The position numbers were made by a program, and so were the translations under genes. Source: Kluyveromyces lactis (Eukaryota; Ascomycota; Saccharomycetes; Saccharomycetales; Saccharomycetaceae). From it: DNA of 64,000 nucleotides. Under the pieces are notes generated by a model that saw only the letters and a list, made by a program, of their open reading frames with translations, did no database searches and was not told the origin of the DNA. Of this stretch, positions 51,536 to 61,900 are shown piece after piece (the stretch's first letter is position 1; the number at the start of each line of letters is the position of its first letter). The stretch lies in the NCBI RefSeq assembly GCF_000002515.2, contig NC_006042.1, forward strand, positions 1,612,001 through 1,676,000. The letters run 5' to 3'.

Positions 51536-52427
51536 TCCGTGCCTTTCTTTTCTCTATTAGATCACTGATTTTGTCTACCTATTCGGAAATGGTGACAGAA
51601 CTTGTTCCAATTTCTTCACATGAACATGCGTTTTCTTATTAATTTGGTCCATATTAGTATTTCCTTTCTATTCAACTTCTTAATTCACCTTCGTTTATCA
51701 GAATCACCATTTTTTTTCACTGTCTATTCAGAGTCAACTAAACATATGCAACGTCCTTGTTGTCTGTCTATATAAGTACTTTTAAATATTACTTCCTTCG
51801 TTAACATGTACTGGTTGCACTAGTATTAATGCCATTCATTACCCATCGCCAGATTTCCCCCTGTTACTCATATTTGTCACGTGTGGTCACATGTTTTCAT
51901 CCGGGTAACCATATCCTGACAAGTAAGAATCCTTTTCGTTTTTTGCTGACGTGAGATGACAGTTACCCGTCCCACATCCCTTACTTTTCCCCGGGATCCG
52001 AACACGGATCAAGTAGGAAACGCGCAGCGGGACTGATTCGTTGTAAACTAGTCATTCACTTTTTTAACTTGTTATGATGTATGCACAGGAGAACAGAGGA
52101 TGAGAAAAAAAATTGAAAATTAGAGGATATATAACGAAACACTTATAATAAAGCATACTTTCTCCCGTTTCTTTGGTTAGATTCCAAATTTGCTAGTATC
52201 CAAATCATCAATCAACTGAAGGCAGGCCATACTCTCGCACAGGTTGTACAGAGATTACATTCTGATTCTATTATTATTTATTAGCATACAACGTTGTGGT
52301 TTTTCTACATCAGTACTTGAAATATTGATATCCATCGGGTTTGCTCCAAAAGTCCAAAGAAGGTAAAACAAAGTGAAAGTGACTTTCTCACGCAGAAGGA
52401 GCTCTATTTATCTATTGATTTCAAACG
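51536..52427. promoter_or_regulatory. ISA1 promoter region with E-box and Reb1-type sites
   Basis: About 890 bases. A cluster near 51875-51985 has TCACGTG (51878 area), TCACATG, CCGGGTAAC (51902 area) and on the other side GTTACCCG (51961 area): two Reb1-like sites in opposite orientation. TATA-like ATATATAACG lies about 300 bp before ISA1. Confidence 0.5.
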
Positions 52428-53123
52428 ATGCAAAGACACATACTATCTAGAAGCAACCAGTGCCTGCTGCGTGGCAATGTGCTGGCAGTGAGACATCTTT
52501 CTCAAAGGCCACTGGCAAGGACTAAGAGGTTTTTGCAAACCTCTCAGAATGGGGATAAAGTGAATGCTCCAGTTTGGCCATTCAATTTTGAAATTCCAGT
52601 GAAGAACGGTAAGAGTAGTGCACCTGGTACACAGGAAGAAGCATCTGGATCTGGGACCGCAGGTGCTAAAAAGACATGGCTCACTTACTCGCTTCCTAAA
52701 AATGTTGCCAAGAAGGGGGAACCTTTACAGACCCAACCACCCAAAGTCGATGAAAATATTCAACCAAAAAAACGTGCAAAGAGAAAGCTAAGGCCACGTA
52801 AAGCTCTAATATCGTTGACGCCCAATGCTCTTTCTCATTTGAAGGGGTTGCTCGATCAACCTGAACCTAAACTAATAAGAATAGGAGTTAAAAATAGAGG
52901 ATGTTCCGGTTTGACTTACGATTTGCAATATATTACTAGTCCAGGAAAGTTCGATGAAGTGGTAGAGCAAGACGGTGTGAAGGTTATAATTGATTCAAAG
53001 GCTCTTTTCAGTATAGTTGGTAGTGAAATGGACTGGGTAGATGATAAGTTGTCCTCTAGATTTGTTTTCAAGAATCCAAACTCTAAGGGTACATGCGGAT
53101 GCGGTGAAAGTTTCATGGTATAA
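52428..53123 (+). CDS. ISA1: Isa1, mitochondrial A-type iron-sulfur assembly factor
   Basis: A protein of 231 residues (S. cerevisiae 250). The N-terminal 40 residues are rich in Arg, Ser and Leu and lack acids, a mitochondrial presequence. After a spacer, the A-type domain (about 120-231) starts with KALISLTPNALSHLKGLL. The three Fe/S cysteines are C159 (NRGCSGLTYDL), C223 and C225 (GTCGCGESF). Isa1 with Isa2 and Iba57 makes 4Fe-4S clusters for aconitase, lipoate and biotin synthases in the matrix. Confidence 0.95.
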   Translation: MQRHILSRSNQCLLRGNVLAVRHLSQRPLARTKRFLQTSQNGDKVNAPVWPFNFEIPVKNGKSSAPGTQEEASGSGTAGAKKTWLTYSLPKNVAKKGEPLQTQPPKVDENIQPKKRAKRKLRPRKALISLTPNALSHLKGLLDQPEPKLIRIGVKNRGCSGLTYDLQYITSPGKFDEVVEQDGVKVIIDSKALFSIVGSEMDWVDDKLSSRFVFKNPNSKGTCGCGESFMV

Positions 53124-54231
53124 TTAATGCAAGATCTTTCCATCATCATCGGCATCATTATCATCCACAACTTTGCATTGGGATGAAGCATAAATATTCA
53201 TCACCTGTAAGGAGCATTGACTGTTGTCGCTTTCATCCGGATTGCCTCTGGAGAAAAATAAAGAAACTAACAGTTGACGCAACTAACACAACACTCACCC
53301 CACGTATTATTCTTCTGATAGGTTTGCTACCTCTTACTACAAGGTGTTTAGTTTGGAAAACTCATTCTAACGACATTTATTTATACAATAGCATCGGATC
53401 CTGATCTTTTTTACTAGCAGGTATTCTTTCCATTTGGGGTACGTACGGGGGCATAAAGCGTCCGGGACGCTGATGATATCCCCCGGAGGAGAATTGCTTG
53501 AATTTATTCTTTTATTCATTTGTTCAATGCGATACACCCTAAGAAATCCTCCCTCATTCAATCTCTTTCTTCCACACCAATAATACCCTTAAACACAATT
53601 ACAATCATCATTATAATTCTATATGTATATTTATTGGTCACAAAAAATGCTACCTGATGTAGCTCGTTTATAACTTTTTTAACATCATATTTATTCTATC
53701 AAACCATATTCTAGCTACGTTACTTTAATTAAACGGACGTTGCGGTTGTGATTACACTAATGGGAGAGCTCTATTAATTTCGCTGTCCAAGGATATATTT
53801 GCTGTCCCAATATTAAAAAAAATACTCGAAGGTACTTTAACAAAATTAATGGACGTGCACGTCCCGCGACAGAATAAAATTCAAAATAAAAATATATACA
53901 CTGAGCACAGAAACCAAGATGTGCAGTGACACAAAGGTTTCTCTTACCTATTTTCTGACATGGCTCTCTGATTCTGTATTTGTACCCCATTCCTTGTCAC
54001 GCTGAAATATTTTAAATATATAAACCTCTTTGTATAGGATAAAATTACTTCTCTTTTTACCGTCACAAAAGGCACTTCTCTTATTCTACTTTACAGTATT
54101 ATTACCACCTAGAAACTCTCTAAGGAACTTTTTAAATAAGCACTCGTATTCCAACCGGTTTTTTAAACAAGTCCAGGAAAACAAACTTACCAAAGTCTTT
54201 ATTCAATTACACTTAAAAGAATATATCTGTC
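53124..54231. other. Intergenic upstream of the SOD5-like gene
   Basis: 1.1 kb, AT-rich. A TATATAAA box (54017-54024) is about 210 bp before the ATG at 54232. No further gene recognised. Confidence 0.4.
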
Positions 54232-55355
54232 ATGCAACAAAAAAAGCTAATTCCAATTTTAGTCGCTCTTCCAATAGCACTAGCAGGTGCTGATAGAGAG
54301 TCTGCGCCAGTTGTTTATGAAAATCCAGAGAAAGCCTGCTACCTTGCAGAATTTCCTCAGGTTGGCTCCGATAAGGTTGGTGGATACATCACACTTTCAC
54401 TAGTCTTGATGGAATTGCCAAGGTAAACGTCAGAATATCGACTTTGGAGCCAAAGCTTCAATATCACATCCACGAAAAACCAGTTGATCCATCCGATCCA
54501 ACTTGTGAGTCTACAAAAGAACACTTGAACCCTTACAATGGGCAGGTGCCATGCGGTAATGATATCTCCAAATGTGAAGTTGGTGACTTAAGTGGTAAGT
54601 ACGGTAACATCGACTACAGTTATTACGAGACGGAATATTTGGATCCATACTTATCATTGATCGAGGGTGATCCCGCTTTTGTTGGAGGTAGATCAATTAC
54701 CTTACATTATTCTAATGGTACAAGATATGCATGCGCTGACATTGTTCCATGTGAGAAATTGAAGCCATCTCCAAAACCACCAAAGGAAGACAAACTAAAG
54801 GAGGACGAACCAAAGGAAGACGAACCAAAGGAAGACAAACCAAAGGAAGACGAACCAAAGGAAGACGAACCAAAGGAAGACGAACCAAAGGAAGACAAAC
54901 CAAAGGAAAAAGATCCAAAGGACGACACATCAAAGGACGAAAAGTCTGAGGAAGAGAAGCCAAAAGAAGATAAAAAAACCAAGAAAGAGAAGAAAAAGGC
55001 TAAGAAGGAAGAAGAGAAAAAGCAAAAGGAAGATAAGAAGAACAAAAAACATAGTGACAAGAAGAACAAAAAACATGATGATGATGATGAATACTCCGAA
55101 GCTGAACCTTCAGTGACTGAAGAAAAACGTGTTGAGACGAGTTTCACCAAGAAACCACATCACACTACCTCTGCTGCATTGAAGGAAGGTTACAAAGAGG
55201 TAAAGAACGAAACGGACACTGAATGGAAAACAGATGACGGTCACTACAATGGCACTGAGACTGATCATTCTACTGCCCTAAATGATGCTTATAATTGGAA
55301 GAGAACTTCGTCCATAGGCTCCATTATTGCTTTCATGATGTCCTTGTTAATTTGA
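54232..55355 (+). pseudogene. GPI-anchored Cu-only superoxide dismutase (SOD5-like), split by a frameshift
   Basis: The first frame (54232-54426) encodes a signal peptide (LIPILVALPIALAGA) and the start of a SOD fold (CYLAEFPQVG, GGYIT). Around 54391-54398 homology moves to another frame, which runs FTSLDGIAKVNVRI and on to a stop at 55355. That part has the copper ligands: HIH in QYHIHEKP, His in KEHLNPYNG and His in TLHYSNGT, plus GDLSGKYGN and EGDPAFVGG, all characteristic of Candida SOD4/5/6, which use copper without zinc. A Lys/Glu stalk with PKEDE repeats and a hydrophobic GPI-type end follow. The shift equals two extra bases (or one missing) at ATCACACTTT, so a dinucleotide slip is likely. 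It sits between ISA1 and HSP104, which are neighbours in S. cerevisiae. A sequencing error cannot be excluded. Confidence 0.75.
54778..54912 (+). repeat. 15-bp repeats coding PKEDE/PKEDK
   Basis: About nine tandem units like CCAAAGGAAGACGAA, varying at the last codon (GAA/AAA). They build the charged stalk of the SOD5-like protein. The opposite-strand frames over this repeat are mirrors. Confidence 0.85.
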
Positions 55356-56281
55356 TTCAAAAACGAAAGATCATCACGCACATGAGCTGGAATATCTAGT
55401 TATACATATGTAGATCTTACAAGGAAAATAATAATATGTTGCTATCCAAAACTTGACACAATGCCAATGATATTGTCTTAATTAACGTGAATTACAAAAC
55501 TGACGCCTGACATCGAAACAGAAGTGCGTTCCAAAAACCTAGCGTTAAATTTCAAAATCTATCACGTGATGGTGATCCACTTGTTCCAGTTTTTTTCTTC
55601 GGTTTTCTTTGTGGACATGCACTTTCGAGAGTCTTCCAGAAAAATCCGGTAATGTTCTAGCTATCACGGTTCCGGACTCTAGCTTAGAGCAGAGTGAATT
55701 TTAAGTAGCTTTACAATCCCCACACAGCTTCTACATTGCCGTAAGCAACATGCTGGGATAGCTGGTTGTTTGATCTAGTATTCAACTAACAATAAGGACG
55801 TACTTACAATTTTCTATTTTACGTAGCCATGAACGTCAGTCCCAACGGTAATTTAAAAGCTTAACCTTGAGTGAGTGAATTATTCGAGAATGTACTGGTT
55901 TATACTGGAAAAGTAATGTAGTTGTTAGAGCTTTGTTTGTCTGTGAATTGGGCAATACTAAAGCTGGGACTGGTACCGGGAGATAGGGGTTGAGGTATAT
56001 TTTGCTTTGCTATTAGTTTTCTTAATAAGGTGATTTTAGGGTATCTTTTGATAGATGCTTATAGAAAGAATAGGTGAAAAAAAAAGTTTATAGAATATAA
56101 GCGTAGTGAAGAGGTATATAAAGGGAGACCATCCGAAGAATCATTTGTTGAGTGCTTCCTGCTTTGGAATTCAATTACATCAATTGTATCAATAGTGGTC
56201 TATCTGATAGAAATAAACAACAATTGTCAGGATCATCAAACGCATCAACAGTTTATTGTCTAGAAAGAAGATATTACTACA
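55356..56281 (+). promoter_or_regulatory. HSP104 promoter with heat-shock elements
   Basis: A heat-shock element at 55624-55641 reads TTC-ga-GAG-tc-TTC-ca-GAA, four alternating units. A second short one, TTCGAGAA, lies at 55883-55890. An ATCACGTGAT palindrome is at 55561-55570, an AGGGG stress element at about 55985-55989, and a TATATAAA box at 56115-56122, 160 bp before the ATG. This agrees with Hsf1 and Msn2/4 control known for HSP104. Confidence 0.75.
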
Positions 56282-58981
56282 ATGAACGACGAAACACAAT
56301 TTACAAATAAGGCCAACGAAATTATCCGTTTGGCCCAGAAATTGGCTCAGGATCACAGACATGCTCAGTTACAACCAATTCACTTACTTGCTGCATTTGT
56401 TGAGCCAAACGAGGATGGTTCTGTTGGATTCTTACAAAACTTGGTGGAATTAGCGAAATATGATTATGAACCTTTGAAAAGGGCCATCAACAGAAACCTA
56501 GTCAGGACTCCATCTCAGACGCCCGCACCATTAGAAATTCAGCCAAGTTATGCTTTCGGGCAGGTCTTGAAAGATACTTCAGAAATTAGGAAACAGCAAA
56601 AAGATTCATTCGTCGGTCAAGATCATATATTGACTGCTTTGTTCAAAGATGCAACAACTCAAAGCATTTTTAAGGAGTGTTCCATTGACATAGAATCTGT
56701 GAAGCAGCAGATGCTCGAATTGAGAGGCAATCAACGAATTGATTCAAGAGACGCTGATACAAATGAAAAATGGGAATATTTGAAGAAGTATGCGATCGAT
56801 ATGACTGAACAGGCTAGAGCAGGTAAGTTGGATCCTGTTATCGGTAGAGAAGAAGAAATTAGAACTGCCATCACTGTTCTTGCTAGAAGAATCAAGTCAA
56901 ATCCATGTTTGATCGGTGAGCCAGGTATTGGTAAGACTGCCATTGTAGAAGGTGTTGCTCAAAGAATTATCGACGATGATGTTCCACAAATTCTACAGGG
57001 TTGCAAATTATTTTCTTTGGATCTTGCTGCATTGACGGCTGGTGCCAAATATAAAGGTGATTTCGAGGAAAGATTAAAAGGTGTCTTGAAAGAAATCGAG
57101 GAATCAAAGACTTTAATTATATTATTCATCGATGAGATTCATATGTTGATGGGCCAAGGTGTAGATGATTCTGCCAATGCTGCTAATATTTTGAAACCAG
57201 CCTTATCTCGTGGTGGCTTGAAGGTAATTGGTGCCACTACCACTAACGAATATAGATCTTTGGTCGAGAAGGATGGTGCTTTCGAAAGAAGATTCCAGAA
57301 GATTGATGTCCCTGAACCAACGACAAGGCAAACGGTAGCTATTTTGAGAGGTTTACAGCCAAAGTATGAAATACATCATGGTGTTAGAATTCTAGATAGT
57401 GCCCTAGTGTCTGCAGCTCAACTAGCTAAGAGGTACTTGCCATACAGAAGATTACCTGATTCTGCTATTGACTTGGTTGATATTTCATGTGCCGGTGTCG
57501 CTGTTGCTCGTGATTCTAAGCCCGAAGAATTAGACAATAAAGAGCGCGAATTGCATTTACTACAGGTTGAAATCAAGGCATTAGAAAGAGATGAAGAAAC
57601 GGATCCAACGACAAAAGAAAGGCTACAACAAGCCAGACAAAAGGAAGCTTCATTAATTGAGGAATTGGAACCAATGAGACAGCGTTACCAACAGGAAGTG
57701 GATTCTCATGAACAACTAAGACAAGCCAAAAAGAAGCTCGATGAATTGGAAAACAAATGCATGGATGCCGAACGTCGTTACGATAATGCTACCGCAGCTG
57801 ATTTGAAATACTTTGCTATTCCGGATATCAAGAAACGTATTGAGGAATTGGAACAAAAAGTTGCTGAAGAAGAATCCAGGGAAGGTTCTGAAACAATGGT
57901 GAAGAACGTGGTTAACAGCGAGGTTATTGCCGAGACTGCCGCTAGAATGACCGGTATTCCAGTGAATAAACTAACTGAATCTGAAAACACAAAGTTGATC
58001 CATATGGAACGTGAGTTATCGCAACAAGTTGTGGGTCAAATGGAGGCTGTGAAAGCCGTTTCTAACGCTGTCAGACTTTCTAGATCTGGTTTGTCTAACC
58101 CTAATCAACCGGCATCTTTCTTATTCCTAGGTTTATCTGGTTCCGGTAAGACTGAATTAGCTAAGAAAGTCGCATCCTTCTTGTTTAATGATGAAAAAGC
58201 TATGGTCAGAATCGATTGTTCAGAATTGATGGAGAAACATTCAGTTTCGAAATTATTAGGTACTACTGCCGGTTACATTGGTTACCAAGAAGGTGGTTTC
58301 TTAACTAATCAATTACAGAGAAGACCATACAGTGTGTTGTTATTTGATGAAGTCGAAAAGGCCCACCCTGATGTCTTGACCGTTCTTTTGCAAATGTTAG
58401 ATGACGGCAGAATCACTAGTGGTCAAGGTAAGACAATTGACTGTTCGAACTGTATTGTAATTATGACTTCTAATTTGGGTGCCCAATTTATCAATGCTCA
58501 GACTGGATCAAAGGTTACTGAGGGTTCCAAAGAGTTGGTGATGAGTGCCGTTAAAGCACATTTCAGACCAGAATTCTTGAATAGAATCTCAAGTATCGTG
58601 GTATTCAACAAGCTTTCTCACAAGGCCATTCACAAAATTGTTGATATCAGAATCAAAGACTTGGAGAAGCAATTTGCGGATAATGATAAGAATTACAAGA
58701 TCAACGTTTCACCACCAGCTCGGGATTTCTTGACCAAGAATGGTTACTCGGAGGATATGGGTGCTAGGCCATTGAACAGATTAATTCAAACCGAGATTTT
58801 GAACCCAATGGCAATCCATATCTTGAAGGGTGAGATCAAAGACAAAGAAATTGTCAATGTAGAAGTGGGTGCCGATGGATCTCATTTAGAAGTTTTACCA
58901 AATCACCCAGCTTCATCAGAAATTGGTGATGAAGACATGGATTTGGACTTGGACGACGATGACGACTTAGACCTAGACTGA
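56282..58981 (+). CDS. HSP104: Hsp104, AAA+ protein disaggregase
   Basis: A protein of 899 residues (S. cerevisiae 908). N-domain with Clp repeats (1-150). NBD1 has Walker A GEPGIGKT (212-219, K218) and Walker B LFIDEIH. The coiled-coil middle domain spans about 410-540 (LLQVEIKALERDEE onward). NBD2 has Walker A GLSGSGKT (617-624), Walker B LLFDEVEKAHPDV and sensor RxG GARPLNR. The pore tyrosine loops (GAKYKG, GYIGYQEGG) are kept. The acidic C-terminus ends DDLDLD, the tail that docks TPR co-chaperones. The hexamer threads aggregated proteins, with Hsp70/Hsp40, gives heat tolerance and maintains prions. Confidence 0.98.
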   Translation: MNDETQFTNKANEIIRLAQKLAQDHRHAQLQPIHLLAAFVEPNEDGSVGFLQNLVELAKYDYEPLKRAINRNLVRTPSQTPAPLEIQPSYAFGQVLKDTSEIRKQQKDSFVGQDHILTALFKDATTQSIFKECSIDIESVKQQMLELRGNQRIDSRDADTNEKWEYLKKYAIDMTEQARAGKLDPVIGREEEIRTAITVLARRIKSNPCLIGEPGIGKTAIVEGVAQRIIDDDVPQILQGCKLFSLDLAALTAGAKYKGDFEERLKGVLKEIEESKTLIILFIDEIHMLMGQGVDDSANAANILKPALSRGGLKVIGATTTNEYRSLVEKDGAFERRFQKIDVPEPTTRQTVAILRGLQPKYEIHHGVRILDSALVSAAQLAKRYLPYRRLPDSAIDLVDISCAGVAVARDSKPEELDNKERELHLLQVEIKALERDEETDPTTKERLQQARQKEASLIEELEPMRQRYQQEVDSHEQLRQAKKKLDELENKCMDAERRYDNATAADLKYFAIPDIKKRIEELEQKVAEEESREGSETMVKNVVNSEVIAETAARMTGIPVNKLTESENTKLIHMERELSQQVVGQMEAVKAVSNAVRLSRSGLSNPNQPASFLFLGLSGSGKTELAKKVASFLFNDEKAMVRIDCSELMEKHSVSKLLGTTAGYIGYQEGGFLTNQLQRRPYSVLLFDEVEKAHPDVLTVLLQMLDDGRITSGQGKTIDCSNCIVIMTSNLGAQFINAQTGSKVTEGSKELVMSAVKAHFRPEFLNRISSIVVFNKLSHKAIHKIVDIRIKDLEKQFADNDKNYKINVSPPARDFLTKNGYSEDMGARPLNRLIQTEILNPMAIHILKGEIKDKEIVNVEVGADGSHLEVLPNHPASSEIGDEDMDLDLDDDDDLDLD

Positions 58982-61900
58982 TCTAAAATGAATTACAAAA
59001 AGAAAACATACAAACAAACTCACTCAGTAATAAAATTTCAGTTCAACAGTACCATCATATATAGTGTAAAGTACATATTTTTTTCACTTTCTTTAGTATA
59101 ATATTTTGACTTTTACATGTTTTCATGTTCATAAGAGGTGCAAACCAATGGTGCTGCTGTTATTCATACAAGCGTACTAACTAAGCATTCTGGCTGAGTT
59201 TGTATTACATGTTACTTAGATGGGCAGGGTTCTTTCAGCCTTTTTCACTGATTTCCCAAGTCAGTAAGTCCAATTTTGCACATGATTCAAAAGAATTTGA
59301 TTGGTCTTTCTTCAAATCATGCTTCTTTCCTCACGAATGTTAATCTTCGGCTTTTTTCCTCTTCTTCCCTCGTTCCGTGGAGTTATTGGCTGAGTAACAT
59401 CCCATATACCTTTCGTTCTGGGCATCGCTAAACATGCTTGGTAAAGAGATAGACGTAGATCATTTTCCCTGAAAGGCTTCCATTATTACATGTCAAAAAT
59501 TAGCAGGCAATCAGATGGACTAAAGCGTACGCTCGCATTTGGATACGAGCCTCTCTATAATTCGAAGACACACGTACCAATGTGTGGGATAAGACGCAAA
59601 CGCGTCGGAAGGGAAGGAACGGAAAAACGCTTATCGGCCTCTAAGAAAGAATGCAGAAGCGAAGAAAATCCAGCACTGTAAATTCGTTTCATTTCGTAGA
59701 TTCATCTCAGGTGCCTATTTTTTAGTTTGTATGCAAAAGGACATGTGTTCTCCTTGGTTTTTTTTATCTACAGAATGAAGGAGGCCGGATCTTGGCAGTA
59801 ACTGTTGTTCGGATTACAAGATTGAAATGTTTCTGGCTTATTAAGAGTACAGGAACTTGAGGGTGATTTACCGGTACTTTGTTTGGTTCGATTTACTATT
59901 TTATTGATTGATTGAATTATGTCTTACAATTGCCATGGTTACCACAATTCCTATTGTGCTAACAGATACTATAATTATTATTTATTTACCTGTGCCACGC
60001 TAACTAGTTCAAGTGCGGATTTGTTTTGCATATAAGGAGAGCAACCCGTTTTTTCCCAACTCTGCCGTTGCATTTTTCCAACACCGTTTTGAGTATGAAC
60101 AATGTGCCGTATTTGCATGCAAGTTAAAAAGAAAAAACAGTCAATAATGCCACTGTGGGTAAACTCATAATTGTCATGTTGCCAGGGTTTCTTTCCATAC
60201 CAAACGCGTACTGGAGGTAATCGACTTTTTTTTATTCTAAATCAGGAAATTCAAATACCGTGATGCAATGCCACTACATCAATATGTACATTCCCGAAAT
60301 TTCCGTTGGTGGATTCCGAACCACCTTTAGCTCCTCGTGCATGAGGCACTTACAGTCGCGTCTTGGCTGGACCCGTAGTAGTATATAGCTATCTATTCTA
60401 TATATCGTATACCCGATTTTGCATTATCTTACAGCCGAGAGCCTGTGCTTACATTTCCGGTTAAACAGTTTGAGATATTAGGGTGATTTCTTTTTGTAAT
60501 CGGCTGCCAAACTAAGGTTTACTCCTGATTTGAAAATGTGGACTGTTTTTGGCATTGTTTTTTCTCTAAATTCTCTTTTCTTTGCGCTTTTTTTGACATT
60601 TTCTCTGATTGTGCTGTACAGATAAGACGTTCTGAACCATCACTACAAAAAATTATGGGAAACAATTTCTATTCTGTTTACTTGAAGAGCAGGCAATATA
60701 GAGATTGCCATTCTAACTGACATCCTACTATGTTTTTTGTGAAAGCGAAAGCCTATCCATTTGCGTATATTATTGTTGCACTACTAGATTCGTGAAAGGA
60801 TTATCGTGCCGTGACATATTAATGCATGATAAAAGCAGGAAAAATAGGGTCTGATCTAAAGCATAGCTGCAGTCGCCTTAGAAGCTACCGTGCAAACTAA
60901 TAATAGAAAAAATCAAAGGATACTTACTGTTCGGGGTGTGCATGCGATATTGTGATACCGGATTTAACCGTCAGATTCACCACGGCATCTTTTTCTGAGG
61001 ACTCCGAACATGCTCTCATTTGCAAGATGTAAATGAAAGCACAATTTCACCGAGAAATACTGTGCATCTGCTTAGCAGTGAGGCACACCGGTAAGGGTAT
61101 CTCGATTTCTCACCAAGAAGATGCAGTCAAAAAATTAGTGAAGCCACGATTAGATTATGATATCTTTCCTCTTTATTTCTCTTCATTTTCATTACTCATT
61201 TGCATAATTTTGAGCCTGTTTTTACCAAGTAGTTATCGAATTCTTTCACTGATTTTTGGGCCCAAAGTCTGTAAGTATGATAAAGGTTACATCATGCTCA
61301 TGTAGGAATACATTAAAAGTGGTCTTATTTCGCATTAGAAATAAACCCCCAACGCCACCATGTTTGGAATGTTTGGAGGAACATGATCCCCGCTCTCTGG
61401 AAGATGTTCACCTTTGAGGGGACTAAAGCCAGCTACGAGATATCTAAGACAAACTGCAGAAAGTATCGTACAGATTTCAGCTGTAGGCAGAAAAAATGCT
61501 GTTCGAATCCAAATGAAATTCATTGAATCTTTTTTTTTCAATCATAATTTTTTGATCTGCAGTACGAATATTTCTGCGTCAAGGCACCTTTTCACTGTAC
61601 GTAAAAACAGAAACTCCTACAATTTTTCTTTGTGTTGTTAGTACTGATTTAGTCAGCACTAAAAAGACTAGATATAAAGTTTTTGCACAGTCCATGGAAA
61701 TTATTTACACACTAGCCAATGAGGGGATCTAAATTTTTGGGAATACTATGGCTTTAGAACAACTGAAATATTCAAAAGAGAAGGCTTGCAGATTATACGG
61801 AGTGTTTGGCTTATATTTTTGTTTTCATATCATTCTTCTAGGGAAAGAAGAGAAACGACGATTCTCTTCTGTAGTGGTAACGGTAAAGGGTATCCAAGCT

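Noticed and set aside
54707-55150. Ser/Phe-rich frame on the minus strand opposite the SOD5-like gene
   Set aside because: Mirror of the PKEDE repeats and Lys-rich stalk; no homology expected or seen.
61033-61305. A 90-codon plus-strand frame in the right-end gap
   Set aside because: Composition is that of AT-rich DNA (Ile, Leu, Phe, Ser), with no domain and no promoter or codon bias to support it.
61490-61515. GTTCGAATCC, resembling a tRNA B box
   Set aside because: The bases on either side cannot form a T stem and no A box lies at a suitable distance upstream.
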